DNA from: Myotis daubentonii
Lineage: Eukaryota > Chordata > Mammalia > Chiroptera > Vespertilionidae
DNA length: 64,000 nucleotides
NCBI RefSeq assembly: GCF_963259705.1
Contig: NC_081861.1
Coordinates: 65,701,623 to 65,765,622 of the forward strand
Direction of reading: 5' to 3'
The position numbers were made by a program, and so were the translations under genes. This document shows, piece after piece, positions 1-10,536 of this stretch. Within the stretch, counting starts at the first letter, position 1. Each line of letters begins with the position of its first letter. Under the pieces are notes generated by a model, which worked only from the letters and a program-made list of their open reading frames with translations, was not told the origin of the DNA and searched no databases.

Positions 1-189
1 TTGAAAGTCGTTCTTCCTTACATTGAAGAATAGCATACATTCACATACAACTAGCTCTTTGATTCACTCCTATAAAATCAAAGTCCAGAAACTTTCCTTC
101 ATTCCTTCCTGACTCCTTCCCTTTAAGTTTAAATAGGCTGTTTTCCTGTCAGAGAGGCTGGTAAGTCCCTAGTTGACACCAATACTAAT

Positions 190-963
190 CTATGATTTTA
201 ATGTTTTAAATTTATCTTTATTGTTGAAAGTATTACAGATGTCCCCTTTTCTCCCCTATTGACCCCTTCTAGCCCACCACCGCCCACCACCCCAGGCCCT
301 CACCACACCATTGTCTATGTCCATGGGTTATACATACAAGCACACAAGTTCTTTGGTTGATTTCTTCCTAACCACCGACCCTTCCTAGGCCTTCCTTCTG
401 AGATTCCACAGTCTGTTCCATGCTTCTATGTCTCTGGATCTATTTTGATCATCAGTTTATTTTGTCCTTTAGATTCCACATATGAGTGAGATCATATGGT
501 ACTCATCTTTCTCTGACTGGCTTATTTTGCTTAGCATAATGTTCTCAGGTCCCTCCATGCTGTCTCAAAGGATAAAAGATCCTTCTTTTTTACTGCTGCA
601 TAGTATTCCATGGTGTAAATGTACCACGACTATTTTATCCACTCATCTTCTGATGGACATTTGGGCTGTTTCCAGATCTTAGCTGTTGTAAATTATGCTG
701 CTATGAACATAGGGGTGCATATATTCTTTCTGATTGGTGTTTTGGGTTTTGACAATGTGGTATCACCTCACACCTGTCAGAATGACTACCATCAACAAAT
801 CAACAAACAAAAAGTTCTGGGGAGGATGCAGAGAAAAGGGAACCCTAATATATTTCTGGTTGGAATGCAGACTGGTGCAGCCACTATGGAAAACAGTATG
901 GAGTTTCCTCAAAAAATGAAATATGGAACTGCCATTTGACCCTATCATTCCACTTGTAGGAAC
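190..963 (-). mobile_element. L1 3' end, 5'-truncated and inverted (twin-priming structure)
   Basis: From about 205 to 752 the sequence is the minus-strand 3' UTR and ORF2 C-terminal region of an L1; it aligns by eye with 20340-20870 of the full-length L1 in this window. At about 753 orientation flips. From 754 to 963 the plus strand reads as L1 sense sequence (ACACCTGTCAGAATG, then the zinc-knuckle region), matching the complement of about 20885-21095. The two pieces abut in L1 coordinates near the same point, which is the usual product of twin priming. A short candidate target duplication, ATACTAAT, lies at 182-189 and 964-971. The ORFs are broken. Confidence 0.85.
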
Positions 964-1204
964 ATACTAATATATTTATCAAAGAGTCTTTGGTTACACT
1001 TTCAATCTTCTCTTCCAGACATGCCTTTTCATTTTTTGCAATATGGTTAGGCAAACAATTTTTCAAATTGTTAAGTTCTGTTTCCCTTTTGATTAACAAT
1101 TCTGTCTTTAAGTCATATCTCTCCTTGCAGTTTACTATGAACATTCAAGAGAAAGTGAGCCACATTTTTCAGGTAATTGTCACAGTAGCACCCTCATATT
1201 TTAA

Positions 1205-1605
1205 TACCAATTTCAGTCTTATCCCACTGAGGCTTCTATAACAAAATACGAAAAACTAAGTGGTTTATAAACAAGAGTTTATTGCTCATATTCTAGAGGC
1301 TGAAAGTCTGATATTTGGGTGCCAGAATGGTCAGGAAAGGGCTTTCGTCTGGATTTCAGGCTCCTGAATTCTTGCTGTGTTTTCACATGGTGGAAGGGGC
1401 CCAGAGGGTTTCTCCAGCCTAATTTATAAGAACATTGATCTCATTCATGAGGGCTGTGCTCTCATGACTGATTATTTCCTAAAGGCCGCACCTTCTAATA
1501 CAATCTCATTAGGCATTAGGATTTCAACATATGAATTTCGGTACAACACAGACATTCAGACCATAGAGACTACCATACACCACTTCCAATTAGGATAACC
1601 AGACA
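1205..1605 (-). mobile_element. MLT1-type MaLR solo LTR (ancient)
   Basis: The sequence from TAACAAAATACGAAAAACTA through TTTCAACATATGAATTT to CAGACATTCAGACCATAG matches the complement of MLT1-class mammalian LTRs as I know them, including the region around the reversed polyadenylation signal near 1277 and the CATTCATGAGGGCTGTG segment near 1443. No internal retroviral gene adjoins it. The assignment is by recognition; the exact subfamily is not determined. Confidence 0.75.
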
Positions 1606-2237
1606 GAAGATCCATAAAGAAACTAAAGACTTGAATTTTATAGACTGTTTGTATCTAACAGACATAACAGAACACTCCACTAAACAAGAGCAGAATACAC
1701 ATTTTTATTAAATGCACAGACATGAAACATTCTCCAGGATAAGCAATCTGCTAGGCCATGGAAAAGCCTTGATGAATTTTAAGACTAAAATCATACAAAA
1801 TATTTTTTTCCTGATCATAATAAAATGAATCTAGAAATCAATAGCAGAAATAAAACTGGAAAATTGACAAACATGTGGAAATAATACAACACATACTTAT
1901 ACACCCAATAGGTCAAGGGAGAAATTATAAGGGAAATTAGAAAATATCTTGAGATAAATAAAAATGAAAATACAAAATATAAAAAATGATGTGAGTAGCC
2001 AAAAACAGTGGTTAGAAGGCAATTTATTGGTAGAGACAATATCTTTGCTTGCAGATGGCATGATGTTACTTATAGAAACCCTAAAGATTCCATAGATAAA
2101 ACTGTTACAGCTAATAAAGGACTTTAGCAAAGTTGCTGAATACAAAATCAACATGCCAAGATGAGTTGTGTTTCCATATACTAAACAATGACTATTCTGA
2201 AAAGAAAATTAAGAAAACAATACCATTTATAATAATA

Positions 2238-2667
2238 CTAGAGGTCCAGTGCACCCTCTTCAATCAGGACCCTTCAGGGGATGTCCAACTGTCGGACATC
2301 CTTCTCACAATCTGGAACTGCTGGCTCCCAACTGCTCGCCTGCCCGCCTGCCTGATCACCCCTTAGGCACTCCCTTGCCAGCCTGATCAACGCCTAACTG
2401 CTCCTCTGCTAGCCCAATCACCCCCAACTGCCCTCCCCTGCCAGACTTGTTGCCCCCAACTGCCCTCCCCTGTTGGCCCAGTCACACCCAACTGCCCTCC
2501 CAAACCGGCCTGGTCCCCCCAACTGCCCTTGCCTGCCAGCCTGGTCACCCCAAACTGCCCTCCCTTGCTGGCCATCTTGTGGTGGCCATCTTTTGACCAC
2601 ATGGGGGAGGCCATCTTGTGCGAGGGTGTTACAGTCAATTTGCACATTACCTCTTTATTATATAGGA
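2238..2667 (-). mobile_element. Non-autonomous Helitron (HeliBat-type) nested in L1
   Basis: Read on the minus strand it starts TCCTATATAATAAAG and ends GGACCTCTAG. The flanking L1 reads ...AATA before and TAGAAAATTATG after, so it lies exactly between A and T, the Helitron target. There is no target-site duplication and there are no terminal inverted repeats. The interior is GC-rich with an imperfect short tandem repeat (about 40 bp units containing CAACTGCCCTCC, 2390-2560). Open frames of 65-86 codons here are by-products of the repeat. Confidence 0.85.
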
Positions 2668-3856
2668 TAGAAAATTATGAAATGTATAGGAATAAATTTA
2701 AGTAATGAGGCACAATACTTGAAAAATAAAAAAAAAACTATTAAATGTTGCTTAAAATTACAGAAAACAAGTAAATGGAAAGACATTTCATATTTGCAGA
2801 ATGAAAAACTTACTATTGGTAGCATGTGATTACCACTCACAGTGAGCTGAAGATTCACACAATATCTATCATAATCTCCACAATATTTCCAGCAGAAATA
2901 GAAAAATCCACCCTAAAGTTTACATATAATCTCAAAAGATCTCCAAAAAACAATCTTTTAAAAGAAGAGCAAAGTTTGAGATCTCACACTTCTTGCTTTC
3001 AAAACTTACTGCAAACCTATAGTAATTGAAACAGTTCTGGCATAAAGAGAGAAACATAGACCAATGAAATAGAATAATGTTTCCAGAAGTAAATGCTCAT
3101 AAATATGTGAAATAATTTTCAACAAGGGTGCCAAGATTATTAAATGGAAAAATGACAGTCCTTTGAACATATTTTCTTGGAAAAATCAGTGATAGAACAC
3201 TTATTTTACTCAAAAATTAACTCAAAATAAAAGAAAATACCTAATGATAAGAGCTAGAACTATAAAACTCTTAGAAGAAAAAATAGGGGGGAAACTTCAT
3301 GACATTGGGTTTGGCAATGATATCTTAGATATAACACCAAAAGCATGATAACAAAAGAAAAAAATAGATAAATTGGACTTCATCAAAATTAAAAGTATTT
3401 GTGTAACAAAAGACAACATTAACAGAGTGCAAAGACTCTCCCATTAAATGAAAAAACTAATATGTATATCTAATAAACTCAATATTCAGAATATACAAAG
3501 AACTTCAATAACACAACAGAAAACCTAAACAACCCAATCTAAAAATGGGCAAAGAATTTGAATAAAAATTTCTGTGAAGAATATATGCAAATGGCCAATA
3601 AGCACATGAAAAGATGCTTAACATCACTAATCATTAAGGAAATGTAAATTAAAATCACAATAACACTTCATGACCATTAGGATAGGTATCAAAGGAAATT
3701 TTTTAAAAATAACAAGTATAGGTGATGCTGTGCAGAAGTTGACATCCTTTTGCATTGCTGACAACAATTTAAAATGGTTTACTCTCTGTTGAAACAGTAT
3801 GTTGATTCCTTAAAAATTTAACATAGCAGTACCATTATGATCCAGCAACTTCACTT

Positions 3857-4144
3857 TTGGATATATACCCAACATATTTGAAAGCAGGACCCAAAAACGT
3901 ATTTGTACACCAATTTCATAGCAGCATTATTCACAATAGTGAAAAGATGGAAGCAAATCAAATGTCCATCAATGGATGGAAGGAGGAAGAAAATTTAGCA
4001 TGTATATACACAATGGAATATTTTTCAGCCTTAAAAATGAATGAAATTTTTACATGTGTTACAGCATGGATAAATCTTGAAGAAAATATACTAAGTGAAA
4101 TAAGCCAGACACAAAAAGACAAATATATGATTCCACTTATATGA
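3857..4144 (+). pseudogene. L1 ORF2 C-terminal remnant
   Basis: A 95-codon open stretch ending at the native-looking ORF2 stop encodes a peptide typical of the L1 ORF2p C-terminus, with MEYFSALKMNEI and LSEISQTQKDKY blocks that align with the end of the complete ORF2 elsewhere in the window ([25 protein letters not shown]). Upstream the frame is broken, and the endonuclease-RT linker of this copy is deleted. It is a decayed fragment with no expected function. Confidence 0.8.
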
Positions 4145-4159
4145 ACTACCTAGAAAAAT

Positions 4160-4350
4160 ATATAATAATAAAAGCATAATATGTAAATCCACCAAACAGC
4201 CATTCAGACGTCCTTCTAGAGTCTACTGGATGACCTTCTGGATGAAGCCAGGGCTGCAGCCGGGGGACTGAGGCTGCTCCTGTGGCTGCGAGGGAGGGAT
4301 TGAGGCAGCCACCACGGCTGTAAAGGCCTATTCATGCATTGGGCCTCTAG
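4160..4350 (+). mobile_element. Short non-autonomous Helitron nested in L1 3' end
   Basis: It begins with a degenerate TATATAATAATAAAAGC / ATAATATG start and ends with a 3' hairpin (CATGCATTG region) and GGGCCTCTAG at 4341-4350. L1 3' UTR sequence continues directly after the CTAG. The 5' boundary is uncertain by a few bases because the TC is not preserved. Confidence 0.75.
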
Positions 4351-4638
4351 TCAATTCATAAAGGCATAAACTGTAATGGTGGTTGCCATGGATTTGGGAT
4401 TGTAAGTACAGAGTTTCAGTTTGGGGAATAGGAAAAGTTCTGGTGATGGTGGTGATGTTTGCAAAACAAGGTGAATACACTTAATGCCACTGAACTGTAC
4501 ACTTAAAATGGTTAAAATGAAAACATTTTATGTTGTGTATATTTTAACACAATAAAAGAAATGAAAAAAACTTTATTGTGGCTGCAAATATGAAAAATTA
4601 ATTTAAGGAGAATAAAAGTGGGTATTAGAAACCAGTTA

Positions 4639-4835
4639 CATCTTGGCCATTCTTGCTCAGTGGTTAGAATGTCGGTCCATGCTCTGAAGGGTCATGGGTT
4701 TGATTCCCAGTCAAGGGCACATACCTGGGTTGCAGGTTCTATCCCCAGGCCTGGTCAGGCCATATGCAGGAGGAAGCCAATTGATGTGTCTTTCTCACTT
4801 CGATGTTTCTCTCTCTCTCATCCTCTCTCTCTCTC

Positions 4836-4895
<60 letters not shown>

Positions 4896-4973
4896 TCTAA
4901 GTCCCTCCCTTCCACTATCTCTAAAACTCAATGGAAAACATATCCTCTGGTGAGGATTAACAACAACAACAAA
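4639..4973 (+). mobile_element. Ves SINE (tRNA-derived) with expanded CT tract
   Basis: A tRNA-like head (TTGCTCAGTGGTTAGAATGT, then a degenerate B box GGGTTTGATTCCCAGTC near 4698) is followed by the Ves body (CAAGGGCACATACCTGGGTT) and a CT-rich tail. A 12-bp target duplication AGAAACCAGTTA flanks it at 4627-4638 and 4974-4985. The promoter boxes are the internal Pol III type known for this family; this copy is diverged. Confidence 0.9.
4810..4896 (+). repeat. (CT)n microsatellite in SINE tail
   Basis: Nearly pure CT dinucleotides occur over roughly 85 bp inside the Ves SINE, far longer than the short CTCTCTC block in the other copies of the window. It yields low-complexity Ser/Leu open frames that are not genes. 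Confidence 0.95.
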
Positions 4974-4985
4974 AGAAACCAGTTA

Positions 4986-5614
4986 TAAGTTTTTTAACTG
5001 TAGTCTCTAGTCTCATGTACTTTTAATGTGTACTAGGGGCTACTACAATATCTTTTTAAAAAATAAAATTTGCCAAAATATTGGTATCTTGCACCAATAT
5101 AAACAATAAGCCTGGTACAGAGGAAGTGAACCAAAGGGATTGACTTTATTGCAAAACACATAAAAGTTCACAAGGAATGTAAATCAATGATTATTTTAAG
5201 AGAAATAAAACTGGATTTGTAACTGAAGGCAAAGACCCCATAGAATGAATGTTGGTGTATCCCCCTAGAAAGGAGAAATATTTTAATTATGGAGGAGCAT
5301 AAATCAAAGGAATTGTGCTTCCCTAAAGGACACCTACACTTGTGACATGTACTAGGCATGTTTGATTCAATGTGTAGTATATTCTGTCAACATTTTGTCA
5401 GGAAGACAGGGAGAAAAGGGGACTAATTATTAGTTTTTACCCATTCTGGTAAAGAATTCCTTTACCAGTATATTCTGTTCTGATATCTTTATTGCCTAAA
5501 GGATTGCTTCATATATCACAATAGGTAGAAATGTTCTTCAATACCTAGGAGCCTCTCACTCATATAATAAGAAAAATTGTATGTGTGAGTTGCTATAAAT
5601 ACTTATAGACAATA
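4986..5614. other. No recognised element
   Basis: AT-rich unique-looking sequence. I see no coding potential, RNA gene or clear repeat. Confidence 0.6.
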
Positions 5615-5881
5615 CTAGAGGTCTGTTGCACGAAGAGATTCATGCAATAGGCCTTCCTTTCCCCTGGCTGCTGGCACCGGTTTTCCTCCGGCACCTGGCA
5701 CCCAGGCCTTCGCTCTGGCAGGAGCAGACCCCTGGGCAGTCAGGCTTTGCTCCACCGTTTGGAGCCTACATATGCAAATTAACGGCCATCTTTGTTAGGT
5801 TAATTTACATACTCTCCTGATTGGCTGGTTAGCATAGTGAAGGTAAGGTCAATTTACATGTTTGTCTATTATTAGGTAAGA
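5615..5881 (-). mobile_element. Helitron unit, GAAACATG/ATTCATGC subtype
   Basis: The minus-strand 3' end has a hairpin built from TGCATGAAT and a loop-complement GCACGAA, then GACCTCTAG. The body closely resembles the isolated Helitron at 46419-46703 (shared CATATGCAAATTAACGGCCAT-like and CTGATTGGCTG blocks). Its 5' end (TCTTACCTAATAATAG) abuts the 3' end of the next unit directly. Confidence 0.8.
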
Positions 5882-6808
5882 CAAGAGGCCAGGTGCACAA
5901 AAATTTGTGCACTCGGGGAGGAGGGGGGTCCCTCAGCCCAGCCTGTGCCCCCTCGCAGTCTGGGACCCCTCGGGAGATAACGACCTGCTGGCTTAGGCCT
6001 GCTCCCAGGTGGCAGAGGGCAGGTCCAATCCCTAGATGTAGCCCCTGGTCGGGCTCAGAGCAGGGACGATTGGGGAGTTGGGGCACCTTCCCCTGTCATG
6101 CACAGAGCAGGGCAGATAGGGAAGTTGCGATGCCACCCTCAGTCACGCTCAGGATAGGGCCGATTGGGGGGTTGGGGCACCGTACCCTGTCACACTCAAG
6201 GCAGGGTCGATGGGGAGGTTGTGGCGCCACCCCCTGTCATGCACAGAGCAGGGCCAATCAGGGGGTTGGGGAGCTCCCCCCTGTCACTCACGGAGTAGGG
6301 CCAATAGGGGAGTTGGGGCACCGCCCCCTGTCACACTCAGGGCAGGGCGGATCAGGGAGTTGGGGTGCCACCCTCTATCACCCACAGAGCAGGGCCGATT
6401 AAGGGGTAGGGGCGCTGCCACTGTCACACTCAGGGCAGGGCCGATGGGGAGGTTATGTCTCTACCCCATCACACACAGAGCACGGCCCGTGGGGGTGGGG
6501 GGGGTTGGGGCGCCACCCTCTATCACCCACAGAGCAGGGCCGATCAGGGGGTTGGGGCGCCACCACTCTCACACTCAGGGCAGGGCCGATGGGGAGGTTA
6601 TGGCTCTACCCCGTCAGACACAGAGCAGGGCCCGTGGGGGGTGGTTGGGGCACCGCACCCTGTCTCACACAGAGCAGGGCCTATCAGGGGGTTGTGACCC
6701 CACCCCCTGTCACACACAGAGCTGCAGGGCGATCAGGGGGTTTGGGCACTAGCCCCTGTCATGCTGATCCCGGTGCCGGGAGGCATATTACCCTTTTACT
6801 ATATAGGA
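5882..6808 (-). mobile_element. Helitron unit with internal minisatellite
   Basis: The minus-strand 5' end is TCCTATATAGTAAAAGGGTA (near 6808). The 3' end has the GTGCACAAATTTTTGTGCAC palindrome (near 5895-5914) followed by a GGCCTCTTG terminus, a mutated CTAG. Most of the interior is a tandem array. It corresponds to the unit at 49880-51485 but has fewer repeats. Confidence 0.85.
6070..6760. repeat. GC-rich minisatellite, about 50-60 bp units
   Basis: About a dozen degenerate units carry AGAGCAGGGCCGATCAGGGG and GGTTGGGGCGCCACCCCCTGT-like cores. All frames on the plus strand remain open over long stretches, giving overlapping predicted peptides of 80-180 residues rich in Gly, Arg, Pro and Ser. 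This follows from stop-poor repeat units, and I do not call genes. Confidence 0.9.
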
Positions 6809-7367
6809 TAGAGGCCTGGTGCATGGGTGGGGCTGGCTGGTTTGCCCTGAAGGGTGTCCTGGATCAGGGTGGGGGTTCCCACTGGGGTACCTGGCCAGTC
6901 TGGGTGAGGGGCTGAGGGCTGTTTTCAGGCTGGCGGGTGACTGAAGCTCCCAACTGCTCCTTTTTTTCTTTTTCTTTTTTACCCTGTGCCAGCTTTAGCT
7001 CTGAGGCTCCAGCTCTTAGGCCTCCGCTGCTGAAAGAAGGTATCTGGTTTGTTTCGGTTCTATAATCGAAACTCTGTATCAACTCCAGCTCTGAGATCCT
7101 GGGCTCGCTGAAAGCAGGTTTCTGGGGTTTTGTTTAGCTTCTATATTTGTTACTTTGTTTCTTAAACTGCAGGCTCAGAGGCCGGCAAGGCAGGTGGGGA
7201 ACGTTGGTTTCCTCCGTCACTGAAGCATGCAAGCCTTCTGTTAGTTTCAAGCTGCCTGGCTGCCGGCCGCCATCTTGGCTGGCAGTTAATTTGCATATCG
7301 CCCTGATTAGCCAATGGGATGGGTAGCGGTCATACGCTAATTACCATGTTTCTTTTATTAGATAGGA
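6809..7367 (-). mobile_element. Helitron unit, TCCTATCTAATAAAAG start
   Basis: Minus-strand 5' end TCCTATCTAATAAAAGAAAC. The body includes GCCGCCATCTTGGCTGGC and GATTAGCCAATGGGATGGG segments (plus-strand orientation, 7265-7325). The 3' end reads CCAGGCCTCTA and lacks the final G before the next unit starts with TCC. The same sequence with the same truncated end occurs at 49239-49879. Confidence 0.85.
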
Positions 7368-8246
7368 TCCTATGCAGAATAAAAAATATGTAGCATGTTC
7401 TGTTATATAAACCTCTGTGGCAATAGCCCTTACTAGTGTAAGTTGAAAGAGAGTATGACTCTGGTCTGCTTGAACCCTTTTCTGTGAGTCCTCAATGTTC
7501 TTGGTCCCTTGTAGCTTTTTTTTTTGCATTGAGATTTTCCACATCTCCCTACACAGACACCCCTTATTATTAAGCCTTAGTCTTACTTTATACACTTCTT
7601 TGAAAAGCATTCTTAAGGATTTAGTCCTCAGGTGACCTCTGAAACCAAGCCTGTAATGCCATAGCTCCTGCTAACTGACACCCTGTCTCTGCTCTCTGCA
7701 GGAACTGACTTTATTCTGCTCTGGCAGATGCAGTCACTTTTCATGCTGTGAAGACAGCTACAGTTTTCACTCCCCCACCTCTTTATGAGAAGAGTATTAT
7801 CCTGCTAGAAATTCAAGCTGATATACAACAGCTCCCACCCCACCAAGAAAAGCACTGAGGCCATGCACACATGTTTGCTGGCTGCCACGACACTTTCTAT
7901 TTAATGCCATTTGCTAGACACAGAAACTACGTATTTTAACATTTAATAACCTTACGGCCAATGACATATATTTTAATCTTTCTGATAGAATTACAATGTT
8001 AGGGCATATGTAGCTATGTCCACTGAGTTTTAGTTTTATTCTTTAAAAGCAGGAGAAAAATGGAGGCCATTTTTCCATAGGTAATAGGGCCATGGAGAGC
8101 CATCATCTCAAATTAGTAAATATTCAACATCTGGATAGCCCGGATTCTAATAGTCAAACAAGTGAAAGGATGTGTACATAGAAAGATAAAATACTCTAGT
8201 CAAAGTAAATAGTATTTAATCCCTCTGGATGTCAGAGACAGGCCAA
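7368..8246. other. No recognised element
   Basis: A mixed-composition unique stretch. A TTCTGCTCTGGCAGATGCAG segment near 7713 and the surrounding 200 bp look old, but I cannot assign a family. No coding or RNA gene is seen. Confidence 0.5.
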
Positions 8247-8262
8247 AAATGGGTAGCTTTTA

Positions 8263-8487
8263 TTTTTTATTTTTTAAATACATTTTATTTATTTTTTACA
8301 GAGAGGAAGGGAGAGGGATAGAGAGTCAGAAACATCGATGAGAGAGAAACATCGATCAGCTGCCTCCTGCAAACTCCCCACTGGGGATGTGCCTGCAACC
8401 AAGGTACATGCCCTTGACCGGAATCGAACCTGGGACCCTTGAGTCTGCAGGCCAATGCTCTATCCACTGAGCCAAACCGGTCAGGGC
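8263..8487 (-). mobile_element. Ves SINE
   Basis: Minus-strand copy with a well-kept tRNA-like head (TTTGGCTCAGTGGATAGAGC) and body. A 16-bp target duplication AAATGGGTAGCTTTTA lies at 8247-8262 and 8488-8503. The tail is A/T-rich at the 8263 side. Low divergence and an exact duplication suggest a fairly recent insertion. Confidence 0.95.
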
Positions 8488-8519
8488 AAATGGGTAGCTT
8501 TTAGTAGTGTTTATTGAAC

Positions 8520-8727
8520 ATATTTGTTTATTGATTTCAAAGTGGAAGGAAGAGGGAGAAAGAAATAGAAATATCAATGATGAGAGAGAACTATTGATTG
8601 GCTGCTTCCTTCATGACTCCCACTGGGGATGAAGCCTGCAACCTGGACATGAGCCCTGACCTGAAATTGAACCTTAACCTCTTGGTTCATAAGTTGCCGC
8701 TCAACCACTGAGCCACGCTGGCCAGGC
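8520..8727 (-). mobile_element. Ves SINE (older)
   Basis: The same family as its neighbour but more diverged (head GTGGCTCAGTGGTTGAGCGG-like, body with the CTGGGGATGAAGC segment). It lies 17-32 bp from the preceding SINE in the same orientation. Confidence 0.85.
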
Positions 8728-8884
8728 AGTAGAGTTTACTTAAATCAAAAGTGCATTTACATTGCTTTGCTTCCCCTAAGAGCCATGGAAAGAAGTTCAT
8801 CTGGAAGAATTAGTAGGCACGAAATTTCAAGGACAATCAATATAAAGGAAAAGTTATAAAGGGAACAGCTGGTGTTTGAATCTA

Positions 8885-9070
8885 CTTTATCAATAACTAG
8901 CCTTGTGCTCTTTGCCATGTCAGTTATTCTCTTTATGACTGCATTTCTTCATCTGTGAAAGAGGGAAAGATAGTACCTACCTCATTATGCTATTTTAAGG
9001 ACATGTACTATATTAATACATGTAAGGTATTTATCGAAGTACAAGGCTTATAAGTAAGTAGCCAATAAAT
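8885..9070 (-). mobile_element. MIR SINE fragment
   Basis: Complement of the MIR core pattern (TGCATTTCTTCATCTGTGAA, then GATAGTACCTACCTCATTAT). Ancient and diverged. Confidence 0.7.
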
Positions 9071-9412
9071 ATTAAAAGTTAGCATTGACATTATAATACT
9101 CATTGACATCAACATCCTGAGAATACTCCAAAAATAGTAATGAAGGGGTGGTCTTTTCTACCAAAAAATTACATATTATAAAGTAAAACCAAGTAAAATA
9201 ATATAACATCACCACAAAGGTAGATCAATGGAATGGATTAAAAGTCTGCATATTATTGTATTTGATAATTGAAGCATCTCATATTAGTGAGTAAAGAATG
9301 AATTAGTCAATTCATTGGGCTGGAAAACTGATTAAGTATATATAAACAAAAATAAATGTAGATCTCTACTTCATGAAATGTACCAAAATAAATAACATAT
9401 TAAAAAAACTTA
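9071..9412. other. No recognised element
   Basis: AT-rich unique-looking sequence up to the TA target of the mariner at 9411-9412. Confidence 0.5.
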
Positions 9413-9489
9413 CCAGGTGTACCGGTTAATAATGCAGATTTTGTAATCAAAGAAAACATGATAATTTCAAGAGAAACATCAAAAATGCT

Positions 9490-10498
9490 TTATTCAAAGT
9501 AATGTCCATCGCTAACTACACATTTCCCCCATCTTTCAGGTAATTGTGGATATTGTCCCAATAGAACTTTTCTTGTTTTGAGGCAAACCATTCAGAGACC
9601 CAATTTTCCACTTCTTCATACGTTTTGAAGTGCTGCTCAGAAAGTGCATGTGCCATCCATCGGAACAAGTGGTAATCTGAAGGAGCAAGGTCTGGTGAAT
9701 ATAGCGGGTGGGTTAATACTTCCCAGGCGAGATCTTTTAACGTGTCTTTAACTGGTTTTGAAGTGTTTGATGGTGGGTCATCATGAAGCAAAATTACTTT
9801 GCCATGTCTTCTGGAACATTCTGGTAGTTTCATGATCAAAGCATGGTTCAAATTGATTATTTGTTGTCAGTAGCGATCAGTATTAATGGTTTCACTTGGT
9901 TTTAGAAGCTCATAATACACCACACCTTCCTGATCCAACCAAACGCAGAGCATTATCTTCTTTCTGAAGCGATTTGGCCTTGCAGTCCATGTTGATGGTT
10001 GATCTGGATCAACCCATGATTTTGTGCCTTTGGGAGTCTCAAAATAAATCCACTTTTCATCGCCAGTCACAATTCCATGCAAAAAAGACTTTCTTTCATG
10101 CCATTGATGACTTTTCGGTTTTCTATTTGTCTTTCGTTCAGTTGATGTGGCACCCATTTCCCTTCCTTTAAAATCCTTCCCATTGCTTGTAAACAATCAG
10201 AAATTGTTTACTGAGCAACATTTAATCTTTCTGCAAGTTGTTTTTGAGTTTGACACGCATCTTCATCCAATAATTGTTGTTCTTCAAACTTTTCCGGTTG
10301 ACCTGGACATTCTTTGTCTTTCACATCGAAATCATCACTTTTAAAGCGTTTAAACCAGCGTTCACAAGTACCTTGAGATGCAGCATGTTCACCATAAGCT
10401 TCCCGAAGTATACAATAACTTTCAGCAGCACTTTTCTTCAAAATAAAATAATGAATTATAACTTCCCGCAAATGTTTTTTTGGGACAAAATTCGACAT
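9490..10498 (-). pseudogene. Mariner transposase, inactivated
   Basis: The start is the ATG at 10498 (MSNFVPKKHLREVI), typical of the mariner N-terminus. The helix-turn-helix DNA-binding region follows (ERWFKRFKSDDFDVKDKE and the LAERLNVAQ segment). The catalytic domain shows TGDEKWIYFE (first Asp, near 10056), LLHDDPPSN (second Asp, near 9781) and YSPDLAPSDYHLF; the second and third Asp are separated by exactly 34 residues, so DD34D. Lesions visible are a TAA stop near 10206, a frameshift with probable small deletion near 10095-10110, a TGA stop near 9865, and a -1 frameshift near 9539 that displaces the last 16 or so residues. A functional product is not possible from this copy. The family cuts and pastes DNA at TA sites in the nucleus. 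Confidence 0.95.
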
Positions 10499-10536
10499 TT
10501 TTAAGAGTAAAAATATGATGTTAACACCTTCAGCAA

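Larger units (their letters stand above)
1606..4580 (+). mobile_element. Ancient L1 (L1M-like), internally deleted, with two nested Helitrons
   Basis: Plus-strand L1 ORF2 sequence runs from the endonuclease/linker region (1650-1980, CAGACATAACAGAACACTCC) straight into the reverse-transcriptase region (2040-2230, around GCAGATGGCATGATGTTAC, the degenerate ADD motif). The coding sequence normally lying between these is missing. ORF2 resumes after a Helitron at 2668 and runs to the ORF2 C-terminus near 4144. The 3' UTR (4351-4570, GGTGGTTGCCATGGATTTGG and CCACTGAACTGTACACTTAA) ends in an A-rich tail near 4575. Many stops and frameshifts mark it as old. Confidence 0.85.
5615..7367 (-). mobile_element. 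Composite of three head-to-tail Helitron units
   Basis: Read on the minus strand, three Helitron-like units follow one another with no host DNA between them: 7367 to 6809, 6808 to 5882, 5881 to 5615. The whole block sits between host ...GACAATA (ending 5614) and TCCTATGCAG (from 7368), that is, in one A/T target. The first two units are also fused with the same junction at 49879/49880. No Rep/helicase coding region is present, so the composite is non-autonomous. Confidence 0.8.

Noticed and set aside
4639..4740. tRNA gene
   Set aside because: The A- and B-box-like sequences belong to the tRNA-derived head of Ves SINEs. There is no cloverleaf with an acceptor stem.
4618..4988. Ser/Leu-rich frames of 61-111 codons
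   Set aside because: Translations of the CT microsatellite in a Ves SINE.
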